From: Methanosarcina sp.
GTDB taxonomy: Archaea; Halobacteriota; Methanosarcinia; Methanosarcinales; Methanosarcinaceae
Length of the DNA: 17,308 nucleotides
Reading direction: 5' to 3'
NCBI GenBank assembly: GCA_003157235.1
Contig: PMJC01000157.1
Coordinates: 567 to 17,874 of the forward strand
Shown here one piece after another: positions 1 through 8,719 of the stretch. The notes beneath the pieces were generated by a model. That model worked only from the letters and a program-made list of their open reading frames with translations. It searched no databases and was not told the origin of the DNA. Position numbers and translations under genes: made by a program. Position 1 is the first letter of the stretch, and each line of letters opens with the position of its first letter.

Positions 1-1347
<1,347 letters not shown>

Positions 1348-1357
1348 GGTGTCTAAA

Positions 1358-4171
1358 ATGGCAAAGTACGAAAACGAAATAGAACAAGAAGCTGAAGTGA
1401 AAAAATCTTATCAGGCCACTCTGATCCCGAAAGAGCATAGTGAAGAGTCGGAAAATGAGGAAATTGCCTCAGCTCTCGCACAAAAAAATCCTGAAAAGAA
1501 ATCAAAAATATCCGTATCCTATCCTGATCCGGAAGACCCTGAAGACGAAGGACCAAATTCCGAAAAGACAGGGATTACTGCTATCCTTATCGACGATGAG
1601 ATGAAACGCTCCTACATCAACTATGCAATGAGTGTGATAGTCGGGAGGGCACTTCCAGATGCCCGTGATGGTTTAAAACCTGTTCACCGCAGAATCCTTT
1701 TTGCCATGAAAGAGGCAGGGATTATTCATGACAAGCCCTACAAGAAATCCGCCCGTGTGGTAGGTGACGTGCTAGGTAAATATCACCCTCATGGGGACAC
1801 TGCAGTTTATGACAGTATAGTGCGGATGGTTCAGCCTTTCTCTCTTCGTTATCCTTTAATCGATGGGCAGGGGAACTTCGGATCTATTGATGGGGATGAG
1901 GCTGCAGCAATGCGTTATACCGAAGTTCGCATGGGCAAAATTGCAGAGGAGATGCTGACAGATCTCGATAAGGAAACGGTGCCCTTCAGGCCGAACTATG
2001 ACGGATCTATGGAAGAGCCCGAGGTGCTTCCTTCCAAACTTCCGCAGCTACTCATAAATGGATCAACGGGCATTGCAGTGGGTATGGCAACAAACATGGC
2101 CCCTCATAATATAAGAGAGGTAATTGACGGCACTCTCATGCTTATTGAAAACTCGGAAATAACAATTATGGAACTCATGACCACAATCAAGGGTCCTGAC
2201 TTCCCTACGGGTGCCCATATCCTGGGAACAGCAGGCATAAAGTCTGCGTACATGACTGGAAGGGGCTCGGTAAAGATTCGAGCAGTCGCTGAAATCCAAG
2301 AATTGAAGAAAGACAGGGAGCAGATCATTGTAACAGAGCTTCCATATCAGGTGAATAAAGCTCGGATGATTGAAAACATTGCTCAGCTCGCCCGGGAAAA
2401 GATAATAGTTGGAATTTCAGATCTGCGAGACGAGTCAGACAGGGACGGAATTAGGGTTGTTATCGAGATTTCCCGGGGCTCTAACTCAAAGGTTATCTTA
2501 AATCAGCTCTACAAGCACACTCAGATGGCGACTAGTTTCGGAATAATCAACCTGGCCCTTGTGGATGGAATTAAGACAAAGGAACTGAATCTAAAGGAAC
2601 TTCTGAAAATCTATCTGGACTACAGGATGGTAATCATCCAGAAGCGGACGCTTTATGATCTCAAGAAAAGTGAAGAGAGGGCTCACATCCTGATAGGGCT
2701 GGGAATTGCCCTGGATAACATAGACGCAGTAGTTGCCTTGATTAAAGGTTCAGCAAATGTCGATATAGCAAAGCAGATCCTTATGGATAATTTTGCCCTT
2801 GATGAAATCCAGTCTAAAGCTATATTGGAAATGCGCCTACAGCGCCTTACTGGACTTGAGACCCGTAAAATTATTGAGGAGCTGGAAAGTCTCAAGAAAC
2901 TGATTGCTGAATTCATGAAGATCCTTGAAAGCGACGAAATCAAGTATGAAATAATTAAAAACGAGCTTATGGAACTCAAGGAAAAATACGGAGATGTCCG
3001 CAGGACAAAAATTGTGCAGGATGCTGCTGAGGCCACGGATGAAGACATGATTCATGAAGAAAATGTCGTGGTCACGATTACAAACGAGGGCTATATAAAA
3101 CGTATTCCTCTTGATACTTACTCGATGCAGCGGCGTGGAGGAAGGGGTATAATCGGCATGGAGATGAAGGAAGAAGATGTCGTGGAGAACCTCTTTATCT
3201 CCTCAACCCACAACTATATTCTTTTCTTCACTAACCTGGGCAGGCTCTATTGGCAAAAAGTCTATGAAATTCCTGAAGGTTCCCGCCAGTCCAGAGGTAA
3301 AGCCATAGTAAACCTCCTGGAATTGCAGGAAGGAGAAGTGGTCAATGCCATGTTCCCTGTAAAAGAGTTTGCTGAAGATCGATATCTCCTTATGGCGACA
3401 AGAGCAGGCACGATCAAGAAGACACCTCTCTCTGAGTTCAGGAACCCCAGGAAAGCTGGTATAATTGCAGTTACTCTGGACGAGGGCGATGAACTTGTAA
3501 AAGTTCTTCTGACTGATGGAAATAAGGAAGTGGTAATGGTCTCAAAGAAAGGTAAAGCCATCCGCTTCTTCGAAGAAGACGTCCGACCTATGGGCAGAGT
3601 TGCAAGAGGTGTTCGTGGGATGACCATTGATGGTCAGGACGATGAAGTTGTTAGCATGGATCTTGTTGACGAAACTACAACCCTACTGACAGTAACTGAA
3701 AATGGTTTTGGTAAACGTACCGAATACTCTCAATACCCTGCCTACCGACGCGGTGGAAAAGGCGTGATTACAATAATCACTAACATAAGGAATGGTTCAG
3801 TCTCGAAAGTTAAATCTGTAGCTGAATATGATGAACTTATGTTCACCAGCGCCGATGGAATCATAATTCGAATCCCGGCTAAAGATATCTCAGTCCAGGG
3901 CAGAAACACCCAGGGCGTGAGAATCATGAATCTCAAACCAGGTGATAAAGTCGTAGGGGTGGCTAGAATAAAAAGTGGAGAAGCTGAAAAGCAGCTGAAG
4001 TTAACTGCCCTTAAAGCTAGCGAAGGGGAAAGAAAGATAGAGGGTTCAAAGGATGAAGGTGAAGATATAGGACTACTTGAATACGTAGAAGAAACTGAAG
4101 ATATCGAAAAACCAGGGGAAGAGGAAATAGAAGAAGTCGATTTTGAAATAAAAGAGGCAGAAGAAGATTAA
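1358..4171 (+). CDS. gyrA: DNA gyrase subunit A with acidic N-terminal extension
   Basis: This is the breakage-reunion subunit of DNA gyrase, 937 aa. I chose ATG 1358 because GAGGTG (1346-1351) overlaps the gyrB stop at SD distance; the longer open frame from 1253 lies inside gyrB and is spurious. Residues 1-72 are a charged, low-complexity extension absent from E. coli GyrA. The conserved core begins at about residue 73 ([20 protein letters not shown]). The catalytic Tyr is Y187 in AAMRYTE (codon 1916-1918). The quinolone-pocket motif is [10 protein letters not shown], with T148 and D152 at the positions of E. coli S83 and D87. The GyrA box QRRGGRG (residues 591-597, nt 3128-3148) begins the DNA-wrapping beta-pinwheel, which identifies gyrase rather than topo IV. 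About 50 C-terminal residues are Glu/Asp-rich. The gene ends TAATAG, with a terminator hairpin about 50 nt further on. Confidence 0.97.
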   Translation: MAKYENEIEQEAEVKKSYQATLIPKEHSEESENEEIASALAQKNPEKKSKISVSYPDPEDPEDEGPNSEKTGITAILIDDEMKRSYINYAMSVIVGRALPDARDGLKPVHRRILFAMKEAGIIHDKPYKKSARVVGDVLGKYHPHGDTAVYDSIVRMVQPFSLRYPLIDGQGNFGSIDGDEAAAMRYTEVRMGKIAEEMLTDLDKETVPFRPNYDGSMEEPEVLPSKLPQLLINGSTGIAVGMATNMAPHNIREVIDGTLMLIENSEITIMELMTTIKGPDFPTGAHILGTAGIKSAYMTGRGSVKIRAVAEIQELKKDREQIIVTELPYQVNKARMIENIAQLAREKIIVGISDLRDESDRDGIRVVIEISRGSNSKVILNQLYKHTQMATSFGIINLALVDGIKTKELNLKELLKIYLDYRMVIIQKRTLYDLKKSEERAHILIGLGIALDNIDAVVALIKGSANVDIAKQILMDNFALDEIQSKAILEMRLQRLTGLETRKIIEELESLKKLIAEFMKILESDEIKYEIIKNELMELKEKYGDVRRTKIVQDAAEATDEDMIHEENVVVTITNEGYIKRIPLDTYSMQRRGGRGIIGMEMKEEDVVENLFISSTHNYILFFTNLGRLYWQKVYEIPEGSRQSRGKAIVNLLELQEGEVVNAMFPVKEFAEDRYLLMATRAGTIKKTPLSEFRNPRKAGIIAVTLDEGDELVKVLLTDGNKEVVMVSKKGKAIRFFEEDVRPMGRVARGVRGMTIDGQDDEVVSMDLVDETTTLLTVTENGFGKRTEYSQYPAYRRGGKGVITIITNIRNGSVSKVKSVAEYDELMFTSADGIIIRIPAKDISVQGRNTQGVRIMNLKPGDKVVGVARIKSGEAEKQLKLTALKASEGERKIEGSKDEGEDIGLLEYVEETEDIEKPGEEEIEEVDFEIKEAEED

Positions 4172-4222
4172 TAGTACTGAATATAGAATAAAGTAAATAA
4201 AAATAATTATTCGCTCAAGAAT

Positions 4223-4267
4223 GCTGCCGGAATAGATATTTTTTGTATCAATTTCCGGCAGCTTTTT
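4223..4267 (+). terminator. gyrBA terminator hairpin
   Basis: A perfect 10-bp inverted repeat (GCTGCCGGAA at 4223-4232 and TTCCGGCAGC at 4253-4262) encloses a 20-nt loop and is followed directly by TTTTT (4263-4267). It lies 52 nt after the gyrA stop, in a position to end the gyrBA transcript. Archaeal termination depends mainly on the U-run, so the hairpin may also act in 3'-end processing or stability. Confidence 0.7.
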
Positions 4268-4291
4268 ACCTTTCCGGAAGGGAGGCGGAAG

Positions 4292-4645
4292 GTATACTCA
4301 TTTATGGGTCTATTTTTTTAGTAGGAGTAAGTTATTGATCAAATCTGGCAGTGTACCGATTTGTCTGAAAAATCACACAGCTCAAGAAATTATGATTAGG
4401 GGAATTACACCTATTAAAGACCGAATTATATACAGTATGCAGAAATTTGACTTTCAATTTACAGCAATTTGCGAAACTGTATCAAATTTTACAAAACTAA
4501 CACTATGCCGTTGTTCTATCAGTATGGAGCAATTCCTTGGGTTGTGATTTTTAGTAACCTCTCACACGACTTATTTTCTATGCTTGGATATACTCATTTT
4601 TGTTTGAGATAGATATGTTCAAATCTCAATGACCAATGAGTATAC
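4292..4645. repeat. Possible MITE-like element bounded by inverted repeats
   Basis: The 11-mer GTATACTCATT (4292-4302) recurs as an exact reverse complement at 4635-4645, bounding 354 bp. The match continues loosely inward (GGGTC on the left; GGTC when the right end is read inward). A third copy of its last ten bases, TATACTCATT, lies inside at 4589-4598 and forms a local hairpin with the right end. Within that hairpin TTGAGAT (4604-4610) pairs with ATCTCAA (4623-4629). I see no target-site duplication and no transposase inside. The 70-codon frame at 4335-4547 resembles nothing I know. Confidence 0.35.
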
Positions 4646-5149
4646 AGATATATAATTCGATAATATATAAAGTAAATAGAATATATTCTACTTAATAGAA
4701 ATCGCTTGATATAATTGTTAAAAGATACATTTTAACCAGAATATATTTTTTACAAGAATTGTTTTCAAGATTGTTAAGTGGCTAAAAATAATAAAATTTT
4801 AATTTCATTGAAATAATTTTTTGTGAATAGTACTGTCCTTCCTCAGATTTCTAACAAATTTGCTGGCATTGGATATTGAGTTCAAACAGGAAAAGGATCC
4901 AAGATATTCGTTCGAAGTAACTATTGTTGAATATGGTCTTATCTAACAGAAACTGGTAGTTGTTCACTCCACTTAGATGGAGAAAAAACATTACTTCTAA
5001 AAAGAAAGTCCAAATCATGATTACAGAATCTCGAAAAAATTCAAAAAACTAAAGAAAATAACGCTTGTCTGTGAAGAGGATATCAAAGCAGCTACAGAAA
5101 GCTGGAGGAAAGCGAATCCTTATGTTTGCTGGAAACAGTGGAGATTTTC
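4646..5149. other. AT-rich spacer, no gene recognised
   Basis: This is about 500 bases of AT-rich sequence with stops in all frames. It lies just upstream of the recognisable part of the transposase remnant, so the region from about 4850 onward probably holds its eroded N-terminal half. I could not align any of it with confidence. I see no RNA gene or promoter here that I would defend. Confidence 0.4.
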
Positions 5150-5700
5150 AAGATATCTAAAAGTTAAAAGGAGACTTATTCAGGACTCTACTTTTATCTA
5201 TTCAGATACTGGACATGTAAAAGTGGATAAACCTCGCGAAAATGAATCAAAAACAAGGAGAAACATAGGATAAGCTTGGAAAAAAATTATGGTAAGTCAC
5301 ACTTTGGATATGAACTTCATAGTATATAGGCAGAGATGTATGAGCTGATCAGAAAAATCAAAATAATCGGGTCATAACTTCATGATTTTCAGGTGGATCT
5401 ATCAGAAAAAAAAGAAATCGTTTACAGAGATAAAGGGCACTTTTGAACAAAATCAAAAGATTGTGATATAACAATGAAAAGAGCAGTGAAAGACCATCCT
5501 CTGGAATGATTGATGTATTAAGAAACAAGAGGATCAGCTCAAAAAGAGGTCCATAGGGACGTGTTTATGCAAAGCTAAAAAAGAGATCTAAAGTAGGGAA
5601 AGTTCTTGTATTACTACCAAAGAGTGAATCTGAAGATATTGTGTAAATATTTTTGTTATAATCCCTATCGGATGACATCTAAAAATAAAAGGAGTATTTT
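5150..5700 (+). pseudogene. Decayed IS5-family transposase, C-terminal part
   Basis: Translated across its breaks, this stretch follows the DDE transposase of archaeal/bacterial IS5-group elements. It reads IQDSTFIYSDTGHVKVDKPR, then KSHFGYELH (the usual KSYFGYKLH block), then VDLSEKKEIVYRDKGHF, then MKRAVKDHPL, then VLRNKRISSKR and finally VNLKILCKYFCYNPYRM. The first blocks share one frame but contain several in-frame stops, including TAA where DGTW is expected, TAG after HSI and TGA after DKGHF. A one-base loss near 5503 shifts the frame, and a second shift occurs at about 5620-5625. The N-terminal half is not recognisable and no terminal repeats were identified. This is a dead element, not a functional gene. 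Confidence 0.8.
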
Positions 5701-5766
5701 ATGGATAGCGAAAGCTAGCTTTAAAATCAAAGAATAATGAACTAGAAAAGAAAAAAAATGGTGTAA

Positions 5767-5831
5767 AATACAGAAATTAGCGAGAAAGATTTGGATAGGA
5801 TTCCCGCGGAAAAAAAGAGATAAATAGGAAT
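5767..5831. repeat. Copy 1 of a diverged repeat shared with 10230-10300
   Basis: The sequence AATACAGAAATTAGCGAGAAA (5767 onward) matches the segment starting at 10230 except for one T/C difference. The similarity picks up again at GATAAATAGGAAT (5819-5831), against GATAAATTGGAAT at 10288-10300. The spacing differs by 6 nt. The copies look like remnants of the same mobile or repeated sequence, this one directly behind the IS5-type pseudogene. Confidence 0.5.
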
Positions 5832-5855
5832 TATAGTATCTTAAAGCAATTGAAG

Positions 5856-6344
5856 TTATACGAGCTTTAATATTCCAGATTCCGGAGAATAGATTTCTCC
5901 TGTTTCCAGAAGTGTTCTAAGAATTATATTGAATTTTTCTGGACTTACCTCTTTTTCAAATGCTTTTTGCTGAAGTTTTTCTATCTCTATTTTGCCGCCT
6001 GCATCTTCCAGAAGTTTAAGAAAAATTGCTTTCTGGTCCTTTTTAGGGAATCTATTCCCAGAATCCATATTTTCTGACATCTTAACTGCTTTTGATTTGT
6101 TCTCAGTTTCTGGTTTTGAAATTTCGTACTCTTTTGTAAAAGGTCTCAGCAAAAAAAATTCACTTTCTTTTCCGGAAATTTCGGCTTGCAAACGAGTCCT
6201 AAAAGCAACTGCTTCAGCCAATTCTTCGGAAGAGTGAAATATTTTCAGTTTTCGGGCTTGTAGGATGATACCGCAGCGCTGGCATCTCAGACTTTTTTTT
6301 CTAATATCTGTTATCTGGGCATTTTGTCTGCATTTAGGGCACAC
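5856..6344 (-). CDS. Zinc-ribbon / winged-helix protein (DUF5817-like)
   Basis: This is a protein of about 162 aa with an N-terminal treble-Cys-pair zinc ribbon: C2-x2-C5 (CPKC) and C21-x2-C24 (CQRC). The next residues, ARKLKIFHSSEELAEAV, resemble archaeal DUF5817-type zinc-ribbon proteins. A charged linker (about 60-100) leads to a C-terminal domain (about 103-162) that looks like the winged helix at the end of archaeal MCM helicases: hydrophobic helices, then LLETGEIYSPESGILKLV. I infer a cytoplasmic nucleic-acid or protein-binding role; the biochemical function is unknown. The GTG at 6344 is the only canonical start. However, the frame is open further upstream, and an ATA at 6368 has GGAG 8 nt before it and adds residues ending RYVVIV, which look like the missing first beta strand. 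The gene lies 50 nt behind the cis-prenyltransferase homologue, probably in the same operon. Confidence 0.8.
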   Translation of the reverse strand: MCPKCRQNAQITDIRKKSLRCQRCGIILQARKLKIFHSSEELAEAVAFRTRLQAEISGKESEFFLLRPFTKEYEISKPETENKSKAVKMSENMDSGNRFPKKDQKAIFLKLLEDAGGKIEIEKLQQKAFEKEVSPEKFNIILRTLLETGEIYSPESGILKLV

Positions 6345-6394
6345 GATTACTACATAGCGAAAATTTATCGGCTTTTCTCCAAATACCAGTTAAC

Positions 6395-7105
6395 TCACTT
6401 CCCATACCTTCTCTGTCTTTTTTGGAAATCTCTCATAACCCTCAAAATGTCGAGTTTTCGCATATCTTTCCAGTTAATATCTGTGAAAAATAGTTCCGAA
6501 TATACTGACTGCCATACCAGGAAATCCGAGAGCTTTTGTCCTCCTGAACGGATCATTATATCTGGTTCTTGTTTGACGAGAAGATGCGATTCGAGCATTT
6601 TTTCATCCACCTCCTCAGGCTTGATTGTTCCTACCTTCACTTTTTCAAGGATGGTTAATACAGCCCTGGTGATTTCATCTCTTCCTCCGAATCCTAGTGA
6701 TACATATATAAAAAAATCCTTTCCGGGAAATTTGCTCTTTACTTCTCCCTCAAGACCATAAATTGTATAACCTGTGCCTTCTGGAAGACTGGAAAAACTT
6801 TCTTCCAGCTGGGTCCTGAGCTTTGATGCGATTTCGATTTTCAGTGAGGTTTCCGTTTTAAGAATTTCAACATAAATGCTCACAAACTCTACCTTAAATT
6901 TTTTTAAAATAATAGTTGCAGATATCAGTCTCTCTATTCCTTTAGGGTCAAAGAGATCGGTTTCCTTAAGTATGATTGCCACATGTCTGGGGACCTTTAA
7001 GGACGATCTGGTTATTTGCCAGGTCAGGTATCTTTCGTAGAACGGATAGGCAAAAGAAAGTATATCCATCTGGAAAATATCTCCCTGAAAATCTAAACAC
7101 TCCAT
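6395..7105 (-). CDS. cis-prenyltransferase (UPP synthase family) homologue lacking the catalytic Asp
   Basis: This protein of up to 236 aa belongs to the undecaprenyl/dehydrodolichyl diphosphate synthase family, which makes polyprenyl carrier lipids at the membrane. The C-terminal signature is excellent: FGGRDEI (residues 139-145), then EPDIMIRSGGQ (180-190), SDFLVWQSVYSELFFTDINW and finally RQRRYG. The N-terminal signature HVAII is present at 41-45, but the next residues are L-K-E-T where active enzymes have M-D-G-N, so the catalytic Asp is replaced by K47. The STENW-type region is also not recognisable and the middle is short. This is the pattern of non-catalytic partner subunits such as NgBR/Nus1. 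Two starts are possible, ATG 7105 and ATG 7069. The second gives an N-terminus (MDILSFAYPFYERYLTWQ) more like the family. It is probably cotranscribed with the zinc-ribbon gene downstream. Confidence 0.88.
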   Translation of the reverse strand: MECLDFQGDIFQMDILSFAYPFYERYLTWQITRSSLKVPRHVAIILKETDLFDPKGIERLISATIILKKFKVEFVSIYVEILKTETSLKIEIASKLRTQLEESFSSLPEGTGYTIYGLEGEVKSKFPGKDFFIYVSLGFGGRDEITRAVLTILEKVKVGTIKPEEVDEKMLESHLLVKQEPDIMIRSGGQKLSDFLVWQSVYSELFFTDINWKDMRKLDILRVMRDFQKRQRRYGK

Positions 7106-7276
7106 TATTTATTTTTTCCTTTGTTTTTTTACACCTTGGACAATATTTTTTTGGTAGGATCGTTAATTTGTTGTACTTTTGAGTCCCATTTTTACATATT
7201 GTGCTTTATTAAGTTCTTATGAGATCTCAATGACTTATTTTGATTTATGATTTTACAGAAAATTAGGCAAGCTACC

Positions 7277-8464
7277 TTATTTTGCAGTGGATATGATCTT
7301 GATTACATCTCCATTTTTCAGTTCATGCTTCTCCCCTAATCTAAGTCTTGTCCGCACATCTACCCCGTACAGAAATTTATTTCCTATTTCTGTATGTATC
7401 TGGTAAGCAAGATCGCAGCATGTAGAGCCTTTTTTCATAAGATATGCATCCGGAAGAATATTTCCACGTTTGTCTGACCATTTCCCGTCGTCTTCTACGG
7501 GATATACTACTATAAGGTCCAGAAGCTCAAAGACAGTCCTGTTTATGCATTCCTGGACACCGGTGCTGCCAAGTTTATATATTACTTTCTGGATAGATTC
7601 AAGCCCCTTTTTCTGTGCTTTTGTAAGATCATTCGTAAGCAAGTAGAAGTTTCTGTCCCCTGGGGTATACCTGATAATCCCTTTTTTTGCTGCAGACTTG
7701 AGTGCTAGTTCAGCCGCTGCACTTGTAGTTACTACTATCCTGTCATCAAAATTTTTTATTTTGTCCAAATTTTTGCTTGGGGCAATATCTGCTTTGTTTG
7801 CGGCAATTAGTAGGGGTTTGCTAATCCTCCTCATTGTGTCGCAGAGATGGATCATATTTTCTTCACTCCATTTGACATGGTCAATCCTTGAAAGTCCTGT
7901 TTCTATCAAAGCTAAGCTTACACTGGATTCTTTTATTCCTGCTCCTGCGAGTTGTTCTGCAATTAAGACTTCGAGTTTAAGCCCTTCGGAATGGATTTTT
8001 CTGGCAAGCTTAACCCAGTTTCTTTCCAGAATGCCATAGAGCCACATCGAAATTTCCCTATTCAGGAAGGCCAAATCTTCAAGAGGATCGTGGTCTCCTA
8101 TTTCTACAAGGTTGCCTTCTGCGTCTGTACCGCCGGAAGCATCTACCACATGGATAATTGCCTGAGCCTGTCGAAGTTCATCCAAAAAAGTGTTTCCAAG
8201 CCCTCTTCCTTTACATGCATCCGGTACAAGCCCGGCAACATCAATTATATCTATTGGGACTAACCTCATCCCATTCACACATTTTCCACATATCTTTTCC
8301 TTGTCTTTGCAGGGACATTCTACCCGCACATAAGTAACTCCATGATTTGCATTGATGGTTGTGAAAGGATAATCTGCAATTTCAACGTTTGCAAGAGTAG
8401 CAGCTTTGAAAAAGGTGGATTTTCCAGCATTAGGTTTCCCTGCAAGGCCTATGGTCATCGACAT
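7277..8464 (-). CDS. ychF: YchF/OBG-family GTP/ATP-binding protein
   Basis: This is a 395-aa cytoplasmic P-loop NTPase of the TRAFAC OBG-HflX group. Walker A is GKPNAGKST (residues 9-17). The switch I threonines are in DYPFTT (31-36), the G3 motif DVAG is at 75-78, and the G4 NKAD is at 223-226. The C-terminus carries a TGS domain ending GDVIKIISTAK. Four cysteines (C50, C52, C59, C62) sit in a short insertion between switch I and G3, as in archaeal members; this suggests metal binding or redox sensitivity, by inference. Bacterial YchF binds ribosomes and can hydrolyse ATP, so the archaeal protein is often annotated as a redox-regulated ATPase. ATG 8464 has a second in-frame ATG two codons on (8458); neither has an obvious SD, so leaderless or weak initiation is possible. 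Confidence 0.9.
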   Translation of the reverse strand: MSMTIGLAGKPNAGKSTFFKAATLANVEIADYPFTTINANHGVTYVRVECPCKDKEKICGKCVNGMRLVPIDIIDVAGLVPDACKGRGLGNTFLDELRQAQAIIHVVDASGGTDAEGNLVEIGDHDPLEDLAFLNREISMWLYGILERNWVKLARKIHSEGLKLEVLIAEQLAGAGIKESSVSLALIETGLSRIDHVKWSEENMIHLCDTMRRISKPLLIAANKADIAPSKNLDKIKNFDDRIVVTTSAAAELALKSAAKKGIIRYTPGDRNFYLLTNDLTKAQKKGLESIQKVIYKLGSTGVQECINRTVFELLDLIVVYPVEDDGKWSDKRGNILPDAYLMKKGSTCCDLAYQIHTEIGNKFLYGVDVRTRLRLGEKHELKNGDVIKIISTAK

Positions 8465-8597
8465 AAATTATAAAAACGAACTTTTTGCATTTAATCTTTA
8501 TCAATATTGATGCAGTGGAGGAATTATTTTTTTTCTTCCACTTTATTGGGTGCCATAAAGACACACTATGGATTCAGCTAGTTCTCTAGGAATAAGG

Positions 8598-8604
8598 TTT
8601 ATAT
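8598..8604 (+). promoter_or_regulatory. TATA box of the tRNA-Arg gene
   Basis: TTTATAT lies 34-40 nt upstream of the mature tRNA 5' end, a typical archaeal TATA (box A) position for a tRNA with a short 5' leader. A purine-rich BRE-like stretch (AATAAGG) precedes it. Confidence 0.55.
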
Positions 8605-8637
8605 CTTTGGATATGCTTATCAGTGATACTTATTCGT

Positions 8638-8709
8638 GTCCCGATAGGGTAGTGGATATCCTTGAGGCCTGCGGAGCCTTAGACCTGAGTTCAAGTCTCA
8701 GTCGGGACG
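8638..8709 (+). tRNA. tRNA-Arg (anticodon GCG)
   Basis: A 72-nt cloverleaf folds by eye. The acceptor arms are GTCCCGA (8638-8644) and TCGGGAC (8702-8708). The D-arm has GG in its loop. The anticodon arm is GAGGC / loop CTGCGGA / GCCTT, giving anticodon GCG (reads CGC and CGU, Arg). The T-arm is CTGAG / TTCAAGT / CTCAG. The discriminator base is G8709, CCA is not encoded, and there is no intron. It is followed by TTTTTT (8714-8719) as a likely terminator. Confidence 0.93.
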
Positions 8710-8713
8710 TACA

Positions 8714-8719
8714 TTTTTT
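8714..8719 (+). terminator. T-run terminator of tRNA-Arg
   Basis: Six thymines begin 5 nt after the tRNA discriminator base. Archaeal RNA polymerase terminates on such oligo-T stretches without needing a hairpin. Confidence 0.5.

Noticed and set aside
2683..3048. Minus-strand frames inside gyrA (also 3262-3627 and 2063-2328)
   Set aside because: Shadows of the strongly supported gyrA coding frame.
4335..4547. 70-codon open frame after gyrA
   Set aside because: No SD, no recognisable family, and it lies between the inverted repeats in AT-rich sequence; chance is sufficient.
7698..8263. Plus-strand frames opposite the YchF-like gene
   Set aside because: Antisense shadows of a conserved GTPase.
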